Assembly: GCA_947247005.1 (NCBI GenBank) | Contig: OX365947.1 | Coordinates: forward strand, 39,140,760 to 39,204,759 | Reading direction: 5' to 3' | Length of the DNA: 64,000 nt | Source: Spisula solida | Lineage: Eukaryota; Mollusca; Bivalvia; Venerida; Mactridae | The notes under the pieces: generated by a model | What the model was told of the DNA's origin: nothing | The model's database searches: none | What the model saw: only the letters and a program-made list of their open reading frames with translations | Part shown: positions 11,637-24,358 of the stretch, piece after piece | Layout of the letters: each line of letters begins with the position of its first letter | Position numbering within the stretch: the stretch's first letter is position 1 | Position numbers and translations under genes: made by a program

Positions 11637-13679
11637 ATCGGTTCTAACTACCGTTAGTGCTGATAAAATTACTTTATTATTTCTAAAATCTGGGTTCTAT
11701 ATATACCCGTGACAAAGTTCTTAATGGACAAATGACGTACTAACTGTGGTGTTGGGACATTTATAAATCACGATTATGCATTGTCCTAGAAAATTAGTGC
11801 TTGTCAAAAGTCCACACGTTTCTGAGTACTCTTGAAAACATCAAATGTGTATTCTTGAGTAAAGTAATACTGTTGATTCATGCTTTCTGGTGGTATAAAC
11901 GAAATGTTATCTGGGAAAAATTTAGGACGAACAGTTAAAACTGATACATTTCTTCACTGAACTGCTGCAACTTGACTAGGGAACGACAGAAATAAGACAG
12001 TAAAATGACGAATGACTTGTTGTATAGAGTGTTAGGTAATAACACGTATTGATACACGGATCATATCGAAACTCTGGTTCTTTTATATCTTCAAAGTATT
12101 TCTAATAAATATGTAACTATCGCATAATCGCAACACTGAAGCGAAAATTCAGCAGCCACTGTAAGGAATCTAAATATCTAAGCCAGGTCCTATTGATTGT
12201 CGGTCTAGACATGTGGCAATATACTCGGATGTCTTATTCTAAAAGTATCAGAGTAACCTTGTATTTATGTATCTACTACATACTAACACCTGAACGATAA
12301 AGGCCATATTACCTGGCCACACAAGACAGGAACAAAATACCTCAAATTAGCATTATAAAGTCAAGTATAGAACAGTATAAACCGTGCGAAAATCCAAAAC
12401 CTGCATACATAGAGAACAAGAAATACACTAGAATCTACAATCAATGAATGATCTAAAATAACATTTAGACCACCAACCAAACCAATGGACACATATACCA
12501 AACCCTATATCTATTCTATAATTCTTACGAGACCATGAAGATAAAAGAAGAATTCTTTTTTTTCAAACCGTTGGAAGAAGGAGAAGAATTGCCATACTGA
12601 TGAACAATTAAAAAATTGTACCATACATAAAAATTGTACCTTACATAAAAAGTGTACCAAACATAAAAAGAATACTAAATAAATTTTATGTACTACTATG
12701 TCAAATAAACACGTCTTTTTAAAGTCCATTTTTAGAAAGAAATTGAAAACCACACCCGTTGAACTATTACCAATTATAGTTGTTAGTTCCACAAACATTT
12801 TTTTATTTATTGTATTCAACTTCTTATGACGTTAATTGTATGTTTTCCAATAGGAGATTTTGACACTTTCAATCTTTATGGGTTTGTATTTGTTATGAAT
12901 ATGATTATATGAAAATGTACAACCAAGACATGTCTTCAACATTGTAACCTTTACCACAAAACTCGTACAATATATTGGCGATTTTTGCAATTGTATTTCT
13001 AAATATGGTCTCACATTCATAAAGACTCTTTTGATTAGCACATTAAGCTGTCATACAGAAAAGGCGCGTTAAAATGCCATTCCGTTGTGCAGGCTTTTCA
13101 TTGTCTCGTATTTTCAATTTATATGGGTTCGTCTGAATTACACTACCATACAAGTATGTAATTCATTTCGAACAAAATAGTTTGTTGTGAAACAATAGAA
13201 ATTAATATTGGTACACACCTACGTAGTGTCTGGGTAAAATGTTTTATAATGACTTTGACTTGATCTTAGATACTTTGTGAACTTTTATTTATTTCGAATC
13301 AAGAAGAATACCTTGCAATAATTATTCCGTATGGGTAACTGTAGTATTATGTAATCAGTAAAGTAGAATTTGCATACATGTTTACAAACTATTAAGTAAT
13401 CGCTTCGAGTACACGAGGTCCCGGGTTAGACCATAGACCACGTCATGCCAAAGACGAAATACAAATTGTACATATTCCTGTAATGCTCTCGCTAGACACT
13501 CAGCATAAAATATGAACTGGCTTCGCTTCTTTCATACCATCGTGGCGAATGAGGTGTCCGGAGTAATTATTGTAAGTTTGAAAACTGTTTAACAATCGAC
13601 TGAAAATAAGTGTATATCAACAATAAAGTGTTCGTATGCCCTTATAGTAGAGCAGCAAAACCACATTTTCAACATTTAA
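11637..13679. other. Unassigned sequence
   Basis: Apart from the 18 bp tandem repeat at 12616-12669, nothing was recognised. The minus-strand ORFs at 12511-12819 and 12832-13041 are hydrophobic or Lys-rich without motif support. A CGAGGTCCCGGGTTAGACC stretch near 13408 faintly resembles a tRNA-type B box, but no A box was found. Confidence 0.4.
12616..12669. repeat. 18 bp tandem repeat, three copies
   Basis: Three consecutive units of the form (T/G)TGTACC(A/T)(T/A)ACATAAAAA. Simple local tandem duplication. Confidence 0.7.
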
Positions 13680-14166
13680 GGTGGACCCCAAAAGTAACAG
13701 CAAGAGTTATATACCAAAATGCATGGGACAGTCTGAAGATTATCAGACTGCCGACATGAATTGCAAATTTTTGGTGCGGGCCCTAAAACCCAAGATGGCG
13801 TCCAAGATGGTCGCCATCTAATTCAATAAGATGCTATTTTATAGTAATGTTTCTAAATTTGTTCTGGTTAAAGACAGTGTCATCAAAGTTTACATAAATA
13901 TCAATCATGATCTAGACCAAAGAACTAGATGATTTCCGTATTTGTTCAAAGTCATTTTCAAGGTCAAATTCAAGGTCAAATGGCAAAATTCGCCGAAAAT
14001 TATTACAGGTCCTCTTGTTGTAATGTTTTGCGTACAAGGTTTCCTGGGTTATATATTGTTAGGTGAAGTCACGGTCATACGTTTATCTGTATATATAGGT
14101 CCGTTTAATCAGATCTGTCATTTGTATACAAACATTGCAATATAATAACATTGTAGTTTTATTGTT
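13680..14166. other. Non-coding stretch with CAAGATGGC motifs
   Basis: It contains CAAGATGGCGTCCAAGATGG at about 13791-13810 and repeated AAGGTCAAATTCAAGGTC near 13958. Such phrases are common in mollusc dispersed repeats as I recall them; no second copy is in this window, so repeat status is inference. Confidence 0.35.
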
Positions 14167-14170
14167 TTAA

Positions 14171-14611
14171 AGGGACTGTCTCACATACCAAAAATAAAAT
14201 AAATTTGTCAAATTTTCTCGTAATTTTGGTATAGTTGCCTGTATATCCCATTAACAACCACACTGACATCTAAAATATCTTGAGAAACTTCGGCATTTTG
14301 TAGTTATTTAGTATTTGTACATCAAACATTCTATAGGGTATTAATACCCAATATAATTTACACTACTATTACTTAAATTGCCTGAAATTTGTTCGCATTT
14401 ACATAATTCACAAAGCATGTTGGAAGGAAACTTAGAGATTTTTTTCTAGAAAAAAATACTCAGTGGGCGATATTGAGAGTGGTTAAAATTGCTTATCTGC
14501 GCCAAATCTTTTATAAAGCAACTGTCAGTGGCTTTCTATTACATCAATATTTGGTTAGGTTGGACAATTATGATATACAAATTTTTTAGCCCATTCTGTG
14601 AGGCAGCACCT
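14171..14611. mobile_element. 441 bp MITE with TTAA target duplication
   Basis: The left end AGGGACTGTCTCACATACC and the right end, read in reverse complement as AGGTGCTGCCTCACAGAATG, form terminal inverted repeats. TTAA flanks both sides (14167-14170 and 14612-14615). TTAA duplications are typical of piggyBac and Kolobok superfamilies; the AGGG-type start fits Kolobok better, but this is inference. No coding capacity. Confidence 0.7.
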
Positions 14612-14615
14612 TTAA

Positions 14616-15149
14616 ATATTTTGATTTGAAGAAAAAGACTGTAAAAAAATTACCTTATTCATTAAGCTACATAGTAATACACAAAATAGATATCATCAAA
14701 GTACTGAAGTACTGTTACTGGGGGAAAACACAATTCTTGGTAATATTGGGTTTCATCTTTAATGGTAATGGATTTTTCAAAAGAATGTGAATATTGTGAC
14801 AAGGTCTAAGAGGCGATAGCAGCTGACTCATTTAAATCCCACCACAACGGACCTATCACAATAATGAGCTCGTGAAGGCAATTCACCTACTGTAGTCCTA
14901 AGTAATATGCCACATTGTGTGTTCGATTCTCCGTATTTTACGTTTTTCACTTACATTACTTCATAAGATGCTCTTTAAATGAATTATCAAACATCGAATG
15001 TGTCCATGGACATCAAGACATACCAGTCCTGGTATACAGTATTGCAGGTCAGACTCGCGTAATAAATAGAACAAAAAAAAATTTTAAAAACGTTTCCGCG
15101 CTAATTATTTAGTAAACATAAATAATATAAGAAATCTGATCGGGGATAA
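14616..15149. other. Unassigned sequence
   Basis: No recognisable gene, RNA or repeat. The small ORF at 14915-15112 has no motif. Confidence 0.4.
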
Positions 15150-15620
15150 ATGGGCGCAAGAAAATGAAAATAATCCAGCGTCTAAAAACTACAAAAAGTC
15201 TTAATTCCACAATTCTTCAGCTGCATATTTAAATTATAAACCACCCGGATAGGGTACGATTAGCGATAACGAATAGAATAGAGGTCGAATCGCAAATGCA
15301 CGTATGGTTTCGACTTTCGGCGGGAAAATTGTATACGCAACTCAGCGTTCGGAAAAGAGTTGTACTAACTACGAAAGCAAACTTTTTAGCTGATAATCTG
15401 TGGTAGTTTAATGTATCAAAGGTCGACCAATACTATTTGCGCAAGAAAATAAATAAAAAAACTTTTAACTGAAAACTACACAGAGTCCTTTTTCCATAAC
15501 TCTACCTGCATACGAATTGGATACAGTTCGAATAGTGCGAACGAATCCGATGGGGACGAAACACAAATAACTGGTATGGTCTCGAATTTCGGCGGGAAAA
15601 AATTATATAACAGCGCTGGG
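15150..15620. repeat. Dispersed repeat C, two diverged tandem copies
   Basis: Copy 2 (15150-15345) and copy 3 (15430-15620) share GCGCAAGAAAAT, AAAACTACA, a GATAGGGTACG or related block, and TTTCGGCGGGAAAA, about 280 bp apart. Copy 1 is at 8935-9130. ORFs on both strands across copy 3 (15476-15751 minus, 15576-15761 plus) overlap the repeat and look incidental. Confidence 0.5.
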
Positions 15621-15761
15621 AAAGGGGTCGTTCTAACGGTAGACCTAAAATATCCAGCTGAAGTCTCTGGTAAGTTTATAAAAGAAATTTGGATCAATAC
15701 AACTCTGCTCAACGGGTTACTTTTAACAGTGACATTTTTATCGACCCTCAAAAATCATTAA

Positions 15762-17301
15762 GTCATTTTACAGCGCGTAGGAATTTATTTGCACAAATAC
15801 ATGTATTCATCGAAAAACTTTCAGAAATTTCACACAATACAAACAAATAAAAGAATATTCAATTGTTATCAACAAATTTTCTTTAAAATGGTTGAAAATC
15901 ACGATATTGGTTGAGATTTGCTGGCACTTGTTTCGAGCTCGGATGAATTGGTTGTGGAGAAATTTCATAGTTAAATTCGTAGAGATTTCTGAGATGTTAT
16001 GTTATACGAAAAAAACATTAATAAGAGAGTTTGGAATGTTAATATACTCAATGTTGTGTTTTAACAAGTGACCGACCTAAATAATCCATTTATATGTAGC
16101 AATACTTTGTTTCCATAACAAACAGTCGAGGTGCGTAAGGTACAGTAAGTCTGATCCGTGATCCGAATGTTGACCTTCATAATTCCTAAAATCGGCGTAA
16201 TAATTACTAAGTGAACCCTGAAGAAGGTACCGAGAGTGACAATAATAATTCCAATAACGAATTCGCAGTCATTTCACAAAAAAAACGTATTTACTAGACA
16301 GACTATTACGTTGTCCGAGTTTCAATGGTTTCAATTAAATCCCAATTGCACTATGCTCCGTTCCCTTTATGATCGGAAACAAATAGTCTGACGTAGTAAT
16401 AGCTTCTATATGGACAAATAGACATGCTTGGATGAGTTGGTCGGACATGATTTTACATCAGTGGTTAGTCATGTTCCTAAGACATGAGTCTGGTGCCAGA
16501 AAAATACGCTGGTAGACGAGAATGGTAGTCATGGTAGTCATGGTAGTCGGACTGTGTAGAAGATAAATGCAAATACGAAACTTAAGCTTTATTCTGACTT
16601 AAACATAATTAACAAACGTGCTTTAACAACAAACTAAGGCATTTAAAATACATATCTCTGATATGAAATTTTAAAAATCGCTTATATTTCTGCAAACCAA
16701 ATGTCTGAAATTCATAATTTTCACCCGAGGTGATACCAAGACTCGTGATTGCACCGGTTGTTTGCGTAACAGCAAGTGAGTACTTGTTGAAAAAAATAAA
16801 ACATGTTGTGTAACGTTGGTGCTATATATATCTTTTATTTGGTCTAAACACGCGTTTACACATGTGATAGTTAGACGCTAACAATAATGTTTGAAATACC
16901 AAACGTCAATAGACACTGTGCATTGACCTCGCCTACTGACTCCATGCGGACTGGCTTCATATTAGGCTCCGTTTCATAACATTGATCATGTGTCAACAAA
17001 AACAGACATATCAGTTTCAATGTCAAAAGTTATACGGTCGTTTATGTGGCAGATATATGAAACAAACCCAGGCAAATAATGAGTTTTTAGGATCAGGCTT
17101 AAGCTCAAAATTGTTTTATTTCAAATTCAAATAAATTTGAACAATGATAGAAAGATAATTTCTTTTACAAAAAGGAAACACTATTGACAATTAAATCGGT
17201 TTTAATATTGTGTTTAATAAATTGATTCTGTGTTTTTTTTTACTTTGAAAATAGGCAAATACGTTTTGATAATACATGTATCAACAACAGAATTGAGAGC
17301 G
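15762..17301. other. Unassigned sequence
   Basis: Nothing recognised except a threefold 9 bp ATGGTAGTC repeat around 16523-16549. Confidence 0.4.
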
Positions 17302-17336
17302 TAAACCTATGGAAGCCCTGGAGGGCAATTTTGACT

Positions 17337-17415
17337 TAGGGTTTGTGACTTGTGACTTATGACTCGTGACTTAGAACTTGTGACTAATGACTTGTGACTT
17401 ATGACTTGTGACTTA
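17337..17415. repeat. Heptamer array, left arm of the 2.1 kb element
   Basis: About eleven tandem 7 bp units of the GACTTGT or GACTTAT type, in the opposite orientation to the arrays at 18251-18426 and 19290-19384. Confidence 0.75.
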
Positions 17416-18250
17416 CATTCTATAAATAAATCTGCGCGCTCTTCCTTGGGCAGCATGGATCGTGAAGGATGCTGTCTGAATCGGAATTACCTGATAATAG
17501 TCTATATTGAGTCAGGTAAGTCGGTATTAGTTTTGTTTGATTGAAATCGTCATTGTTGAAGGCATCGAATCGTTATTCTGATTTGTTAACACCATTAACT
17601 AGAATACCCTTCATGTAATAGAATAATGTCTCATGGCATAGTTGTGTGTTATACGTGTACATGTGCATACATAATTATAATGGTTTGCCTCCTTTTCGCT
17701 ATCATTTGTGCGTCTCATTTGAGACAGATAGTTCGGATCATACATGGTGCAATGAATTAGATTTTAAGTTTTGTTAAAGTAATAATAATTATATGTTCTT
17801 CTACATTTTTCCAGGTGAAGAAACTTAAATGTTCGGTGCGTTTGGTTCCACAAATGATGTTGCCTATGAACTAAGCTTTTCAAGATAGCTTTATATTTTC
17901 CGTATAGGTTTGATTTCATAGCCAAACATCTATAAAAATAATACGCTATTCTGTCATGTTGTGATATACATGTAATGCAACAGACTCAAAGTTGTCGTTT
18001 GCAAATGTGTTTTTGTTTAACGTTCATCCTTTGCAACATAATACTGTATTTGTGTTCGCTGCGTATACAAAATAAAGCAATTAAGTCCCAAAACACTGTC
18101 AATTTCATGATTTAATATCATTCCATGATTTCGGCTTACTGATAACAAACGACATCATATTTAAATACAACATTTATAATAATAACACTTGTAATGATAC
18201 ATTTTGCTGTCTATAATTTTATCAAAGAAAGTGTGTATTTCACATTTTAC

Positions 18251-18426
18251 ACGTCACAAGTCACAAGTTACAAGTTTCAAGTTATAAGTCACAAGTCACA
18301 AGTCACAAGTCACAAGTCACAAGTTACAAGTTACAAGTTACAAGTCACAAGTCACACGTTACAAGTCACAAGTTACAAGTCACAAGTTATAAGTCACAAG
18401 TCATAAGTCATAAGTCACAAGTCACA
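18251..18426. repeat. Heptamer array inside the 2.1 kb element
   Basis: About 25 tandem units of CACAAGT with TACAAGT, TATAAGT and TTCAAGT variants. The ORF at 18194-18406 is simply a translation of this array and is not a gene. Confidence 0.8.
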
Positions 18427-19289
18427 AATCTCAATTGACATGCATAAATACACTAGACGTTATAACCATATTAGTGGGTTACTATACGAATACATGAAGC
18501 ATTAGACCTACATCTCAAACATATACATGAACTTACACTAAAGCGGCTCACCATAACAAAACCGACTAACAACATGTCATACTGTTTGGAATTAAACACA
18601 TGCCTTTTTAACATCTCAAAATCAATTGGAGTACATGTATATCATCAAAGTTGTAGGGATCCTGTATTATAAACATTCCTATTTTGTGCTACTCAGTCCA
18701 GTTCGGTTTGTATTTCTCTGTCGAATCAACCATAACGTCCATTTGAGTAAATATAGGTTCATAACGAGACAATGATATTTATGCTCAACTTGAGTGGGTC
18801 TATTTTAAGTATATGCATTTCTGTCAACAACAGTAGAGTTCTTCACAGCTTTTATGCAATATTCCACAAGAGATATTTTGAGGATTCCAAGCAGATTTTC
18901 ATTTTATCTCTACCTGCAAAAACAAACACACATTTTAATTACACTGGCCATTCGATTCACCTCTCTTAACCAAAAGATTCGACACGATAGTGACGCTAAA
19001 ATTATACAACTATAATCTTTCTAAAAGTGGGAAATATATTATAGCAACGTCAACGCTAACTTTGTATGCATTAACATATCGATAAAGAAGAATTTTAAAC
19101 CTAACTCTTATGTAGTAGAATGATTGTAAATTCGTTTTTATTTTAATCATGCAACTAAAACTGACTTACCTGTCTTGCTAGATATAAAAATCCGATTCAC
19201 GTATCATCCGTTTTTATCCACGTTCTGAATGGACGTAAAGAAAGATAAAGCATGCAAATATATTTATGGTTTGTTTGGTCACAACTCCT

Positions 19290-19384
19290 AAGTCACAAGT
19301 TATAAGTCACAAGTCACAAGTCAAAAGTTCCCTCTGGGGCCTCCACAAGTCACAAGTTATAAGTCATTAGTCATAAGTCAAGAG
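19290..19384. repeat. Heptamer array, right arm of the 2.1 kb element
   Basis: CACAAGT/TATAAGT units, split by the internal terminus-like TTCCCTCTGGGGCCTCCA block. It is the inverted counterpart of 17337-17415. Confidence 0.75.
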
Positions 19385-19771
19385 TGCCCTCCAGGGCTTC
19401 CATATAAACCTGATCATTAAAGCTGATTGGAATTCCATATTTTAGGCCTATGTTATTTAATGTCTTACTTTACAGTATGTCCAAGGCTCAACCTTTTGTA
19501 TCTCTTTGAGTAGTGGTCGGTATACGAGGGCGTGTTTTTATTGTTGCATCAATGCCAAAATGTGTTATTAAGGTGATGACGTATGTTCGGGTACAATTCT
19601 GAATAGGAAGAGGGTGATAAAAGCTTGTGTTTACCGTTCATAATGAGTTATATTCCAGAGAATTTGACACGACGCTCGACCTTCTATTAGCATACTTTAC
19701 AGCTGAATTAGTGTCTGTATTTATGACTCAGGTTGTATTTTTTTATAATCGGAACGTATCACCGCTTAATG

Positions 19772-20590
19772 CACGGTGTATAACCGTATCGGTACCCTCT
19801 CAGTGCAAAATGATATATCGGTACCCTCTCAGTGCTGGCACCGGTCTCTCTCAGTGCAAAACAATGAATCCGATTGACGAAGATCCGCAGGAGAGGTAAG
19901 ATAATCTTTTTTTTGTCCAAAAATACCGGATTATGCATAAAAATCGATAGCCCACGGAACTCCCCGATGATTAACCATTGTCTTCCTGTTGTTAAATTTG
20001 TTCTATCATTTTTCACAAGTTCTGGCGTGGCTGGAATGTTGACCGAGGGTCGTTGTGCGAATGAACATCAAACCATGTTTATAAAGCTTAAATGCGACTT
20101 TTCTTCAATATAGCAAATATTTAGTACCTCAGACGAAAAGCCGTTGATCATATCTTGCCCCTAAAAGCCTTTTATTCGGTAACTTCCATCACATTTCTTA
20201 AAAAACACCCTACTTTCGGTTTAGACGCGGCACCGGTACCCTCCCAGTTCTGGCACCGATACTCTCTCTGTTCGTTGCAGCTGACTGGCACCGGTACCCT
20301 CTCTGTACTTGCAATCAAATTGATGCAACGAGCAGAGAGGGTACCGGTGCCAGAACTGAGAGGGTACCGGTGCCGCGTCTAAGCCGAAAGTAGGGTGTTT
20401 TTTTAAGAAATGTGATGGAAGTTACCGAAAAAAGGCTATTTTTGGACAAAAAAAAGATTTTCTTACCTCTCCTGTGGATCTTCGTCAATCGGATTCATTG
20501 TTTTGCACTGAGAGAGACCGGTGCCAGCAATGAGAGGGTACCGATATATCATTTTGCACTGAGAGGGTACCGATACGGTTATACACCGTG
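19772..20590. mobile_element. Giant-hairpin element with CACGGTG ends and 5 bp duplication
   Basis: The left end CACGGTGTATAACCGTATCG is matched exactly in reverse complement at the right end, and the two arms agree at nearly every base for about 150 bp and again near the centre. TAATG flanks both sides (19767-19771 and 20591-20595). The left arm carries about 240 bp (roughly 19928-20167) that the right arm lacks. Each arm holds several copies of a GGTACCCTCTCAGTGC / GGCACCGG motif. There is no transposase. A CAC...GTG end plus a 5 bp duplication is what Transib/RAG-type transposases produce; no nonamer-like block is present, so that link is inference. ORFs running across it are by-products. 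Confidence 0.8.
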
Positions 20591-20611
20591 TAATGTATAA
20601 TATCAATACAC

Positions 20612-20880
20612 CTTTAAAGGACCGATATTGCACGATTTGCTCGCGGAAATTTATATATCCAACGCAAGAACCTTTTAATTATTCATGCATAAAGTTCAGG
20701 ATCAGGTCAAATTTCCAGTGCTGTAAAACATACCAGTGTTATAATTTTGACAATCTTATCTCTGCATGCATCTGTCATACCTCCGTTACGTGTACAAACT
20801 ACACATACCTTGATGACGAAATGCTCAAAAGTAGTATACACGTAGTCGTACACGTTACACGTTCAGCTTGGTAACCTCTT
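20612..20880. repeat. Dispersed repeat B, copy 2
   Basis: Begins TTTAAAGGACCGATATTGCA and resembles 8064-8290 in order of motifs. The Cys-containing ORF at 20593-20874 is a translation of this repeat and has no spacing pattern of a known Cys-rich domain. Confidence 0.45.
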
Positions 20881-23800
20881 TACTAACGAATGGGAAATGT
20901 TGCTTTTAACTCAGAAGTACATACGATTTTGTCACCGGAACAAGGCTTAAGTGCAATGTAAACAATAAGGACACGTGTGACATCAATGTTTTGTTTATCC
21001 TTGTTGTCACATTCCGGAAACCCATCTGATGCCTTCAAGTTATTGTCTTTTATCACTTACACCAATCGATTAAAATATTCACTACGAGTGTAGATAGTAG
21101 CGAATGCTTGATTGACGGCCGTGAGATAGGCAACTATAGTCCAGTCAGGGTAAGAATGCAGTGACGCAGCGGTCGGGTCCACTGCTACGGTGTAAAACCA
21201 ATTATAAAGGCTTAAACAGACAGCTATAATTGCAATGCTAAACTAACAAACTATATTCGCACTACCTGTTCAGCCAATAGTTGTAATATTCTGTGTATTG
21301 TTTGTATAACTACACTCTTCACGTTTGGTTGTCAGCTTTACAATAAGCTGTGAAAAAATCAAAAGGACTTCATGCATATTTTGCATGACTTTAACAACGA
21401 AAGTTTGTAACATAATACTAGCACTGTATAGTATGCATACATTATTTAGTAAGGATGTTACCACACGGGGTGTCGTTTTTACAATTAATTTGTATATACC
21501 AAATTGTAGTCTTCAACCGAAATATTTAGTTAGTTGGTACTTCTACATTCATGCATGCTTAGGGGTTACATATATCGGAAAAGAATAGGTTTTACAATCA
21601 TTCTTTAGTATCCAACAATTTAAAATATGCAGTTTGTAAGTCCACAACGAGGATTGTTTTAGTATAACATGAACAGGCACTTGAAACGTGAGAAAAATGT
21701 GACAATACGCATGTTACTCGCAAAAAATGTTGATTTAACTGGTTCCATATGAACTCGACCAATCCCGGTTTTAATTTGTTAACAATAATTTCTCCTCCCA
21801 GGAACTGCCGATTATTAAACTTCAAATAATAATGTGCCTACGTAAATGTAGGGTGTGAGTGTTAAGTGCAGAGCTTTTGGAAACGGATATGCCTTTGTCA
21901 CGAGTACTTGATAGTAAATGGATCCGTGCACATATACACATGTTGGCTAACTACAAAATATGTACTATGAATGAACTATCTAATTATGAGGGCGTTTGTT
22001 GTACTACGTACTTATTCTTGTTCCGGTAATCACTATATCTTTTGGAGTGAAAACGTCCCACCTTAGCGTACTAACCACGGTAAACAAAACACAATTATCT
22101 ATTCATACGTTATGAACATACCATTATGTGATTATTTTCGCTGCGGAAAATATGGGATAGTTCAGACGTTATCAGTTGTAAGGAAAGTCTATAAGCCAAT
22201 ATTGTACTATATTCTGTTTATACATACATGTATATATATAAATCTTTGCATGGAGGAGTACGTTGTTGAATACGCCAAGAGGTCACACATTCAACCCGTA
22301 TTTGTCGTTTCTTTTCCCCGAAGACACAATGTAGATAATCGTTTTTGGCGCGCAATCTTTTAAATAAAAGTGTATACGCAGAGTCGTGGCATTCAGTTGA
22401 GAAATGACGATTTAATGGCCAAAAAATCATTTCCGGTGCCTGTGAGTGTTTGTGTTATTTTCTCCATGTAGTGGATATACCCATGGTACTTATCCTGATA
22501 CAACACTTCTTAGTTCCGCCAGTTATTGCACTGTTTTCATAAGGCGTGGCAGAGCTGAACGGACGGAACTCAGATGTCAAGTAAATCAGGGGCCATCATT
22601 TTGTAGAAATGTCTGATGATGCTACATGGCTTTGACAATGTAAGGTATTTATAATGGTTAACAAATATGCCAACTTTGAAAGTAATGCCATGATGGACTT
22701 TGAAAACATTCCAGTTTCAAAGACTTGACAATTTTGGTTAACAATGGACAGGACAGGACAATCACTATAAATATGCCTCCCGTGTCAGTAGATGTCGGGA
22801 CATAAACATACTGAAGAATCAATCGAAAGGCATTTAATGATATAATCATACATGTATAGGGAAGGTCGCTATGTTTCCGTATTCGTTGAATAATACGCCC
22901 AGATTTTTATTCAAGCTGTTATCTAATTTTTTAATAATTACTTATAAGCATTTATTTGTTTGTCAACCTATTCATATTGATAGAGACCTTTTATAGTTTA
23001 GTTTTATTTGATTGATTTTTATGTATTTACTCTCACTATTTCTGCTAATCCTTTCCTCAGATATAGCGTTGTCTTGGAAACGAAAGGAAGAAAGTCGTAA
23101 GTGCGGAAGTTATATACGTGCAAGGAGATTATCAGTTGAGTGTAAGCCATGATGAAATAACGAGCAATAAGCTATATTGTGGAATACAAATCACAAGATG
23201 AATCATAAAAGTACTTTAGTCTTGGACAAGATCAAAGTTTAAGCAATATGATTCATATCGTATGTCCATTTTTAATTAACCCAAGCCTTTGATGTGTAAC
23301 AAATAGTCTGAATACTTTTCCTATCCATTCAATATATTGTCCACGCCTTAAATGGATTTTTTCTCGGGAATGCATCAATGGTTTGAAAGCCTTCGTCCGT
23401 GTTTACAAACTGATTTAGACTGAAACGGGCATACGCCAATTAAAACCAACTCCAGACTGCATGAACTTGGTTTGAATTTGTATGTTTTACAACCGCAACA
23501 GATGGAACGATCAAAAGATAACAACATCTGTGAATGTAACGCCGCGGTTTTATACAGATCGATTCATACTTGTGACGCGTTCTCTCCTCGCACCTAGCAA
23601 CATGAACTTTTGTTTAAGAAAACCATTTGCCTCCATTTAAAACGTTGTTTTAGAGAAACCGTGCACCCCCATCAGTGAAACAATTGAATAACTAAAACGA
23701 TCACGGCAGAAACAACTCTTCTTTCATCAACGGATGAAAAAGAAAGTATAAGCAAATGCATTTCCAAATAATAAATCGTTGATACACATGTACTATGTTC

Positions 23801-24324
23801 ACACCAAATAATGGCCGATTTATTACGAAACCCAAGGAAACATTTATTGCCGTTATCAATTTATATTCTTTTATATCAAGAACATTTTATATGTATGTTA
23901 ATACACCGAAATGGGGTTAATGCGTTACCAGTTCAAAGAACGCCGAGGCAAACCATATCTAACACGGTGTTAATCATACGCCAAAATCCTTTTGATAAGG
24001 AGAAATATTACGGCCAATCAAACACTTTCTATCGTTTTAAAACAAAACATAAAATCTAATTCCGAGCAGCAAAAGATATCATAAGTCTAATGAAACGGCA
24101 GACGAACGAAGGTTATTTATGTAACTTATATTTACTTGTGCATGTATAACCTTATTAACCTGGTGATAAAAAGTTTGGTCAAAGAATAACAAACGGATAG
24201 GAATGTTGTGCTATTACAACTTCACTATTGAAGTATCGTCAAAACAAATTGTTGTTACTAAACATTTATTGGAAAAAGATAACAGTAATTCGGACAGAGA
24301 AAGCAGCGTTCAGCAACAATAAGT
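20881..24324. other. Unassigned sequence
   Basis: No gene, RNA gene or inverted-repeat element was recognised in this 3.4 kb. Small ORFs here (such as 21325-21588, 22112-22363, 23811-24059) have no motif and overlap ORFs on the other strand. Confidence 0.4.
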
Positions 24325-24353
24325 CATTTATGATAATTAATCATTATCATAAA
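24325..24353. repeat. Near-perfect AT palindrome
   Basis: TTTATGATAAT and ATTATCATAAA flank a 5 bp centre, just outside the end of the next element. It could form a short hairpin. Confidence 0.6.
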
Positions 24354-24358
24354 TTTTA

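Larger units (their letters stand above)
17308..19404. mobile_element. 2.1 kb foldback-like element with TAAACC duplication
   Basis: Both termini read TATGGAAGCCCTGGAGGGCA inward and are flanked by TAAACC at 17302-17307 and 19405-19410. Immediately inside each end are arrays of a 7 bp GACTTGT/ACAAGTC heptamer in opposite orientation, giving long composite inverted repeats, a structure seen in foldback elements. A second terminus-like block, TTCCCTCTGGGGCCTCCA, sits at 19327-19344, so the right end appears duplicated. The interior has no recognisable transposase; the short ORF at 18772-18969 has no motif. Superfamily unknown. Confidence 0.75.

Noticed and set aside
13400..13440. tRNA-like B box
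   Set aside because: GAGGTCCCGGGTTAGACC is only a partial B box, with no A box at the right distance.
19520..19545. Solo mariner end (TACGAGGGCGTG)
   Set aside because: Only the first 8 or so bases match the mariner terminus and no partner end was found.
20593..20874. Cys-rich small protein
   Set aside because: It lies in a dispersed repeat also present at 8064, where the frame is not kept, and the Cys pattern fits no known fold.
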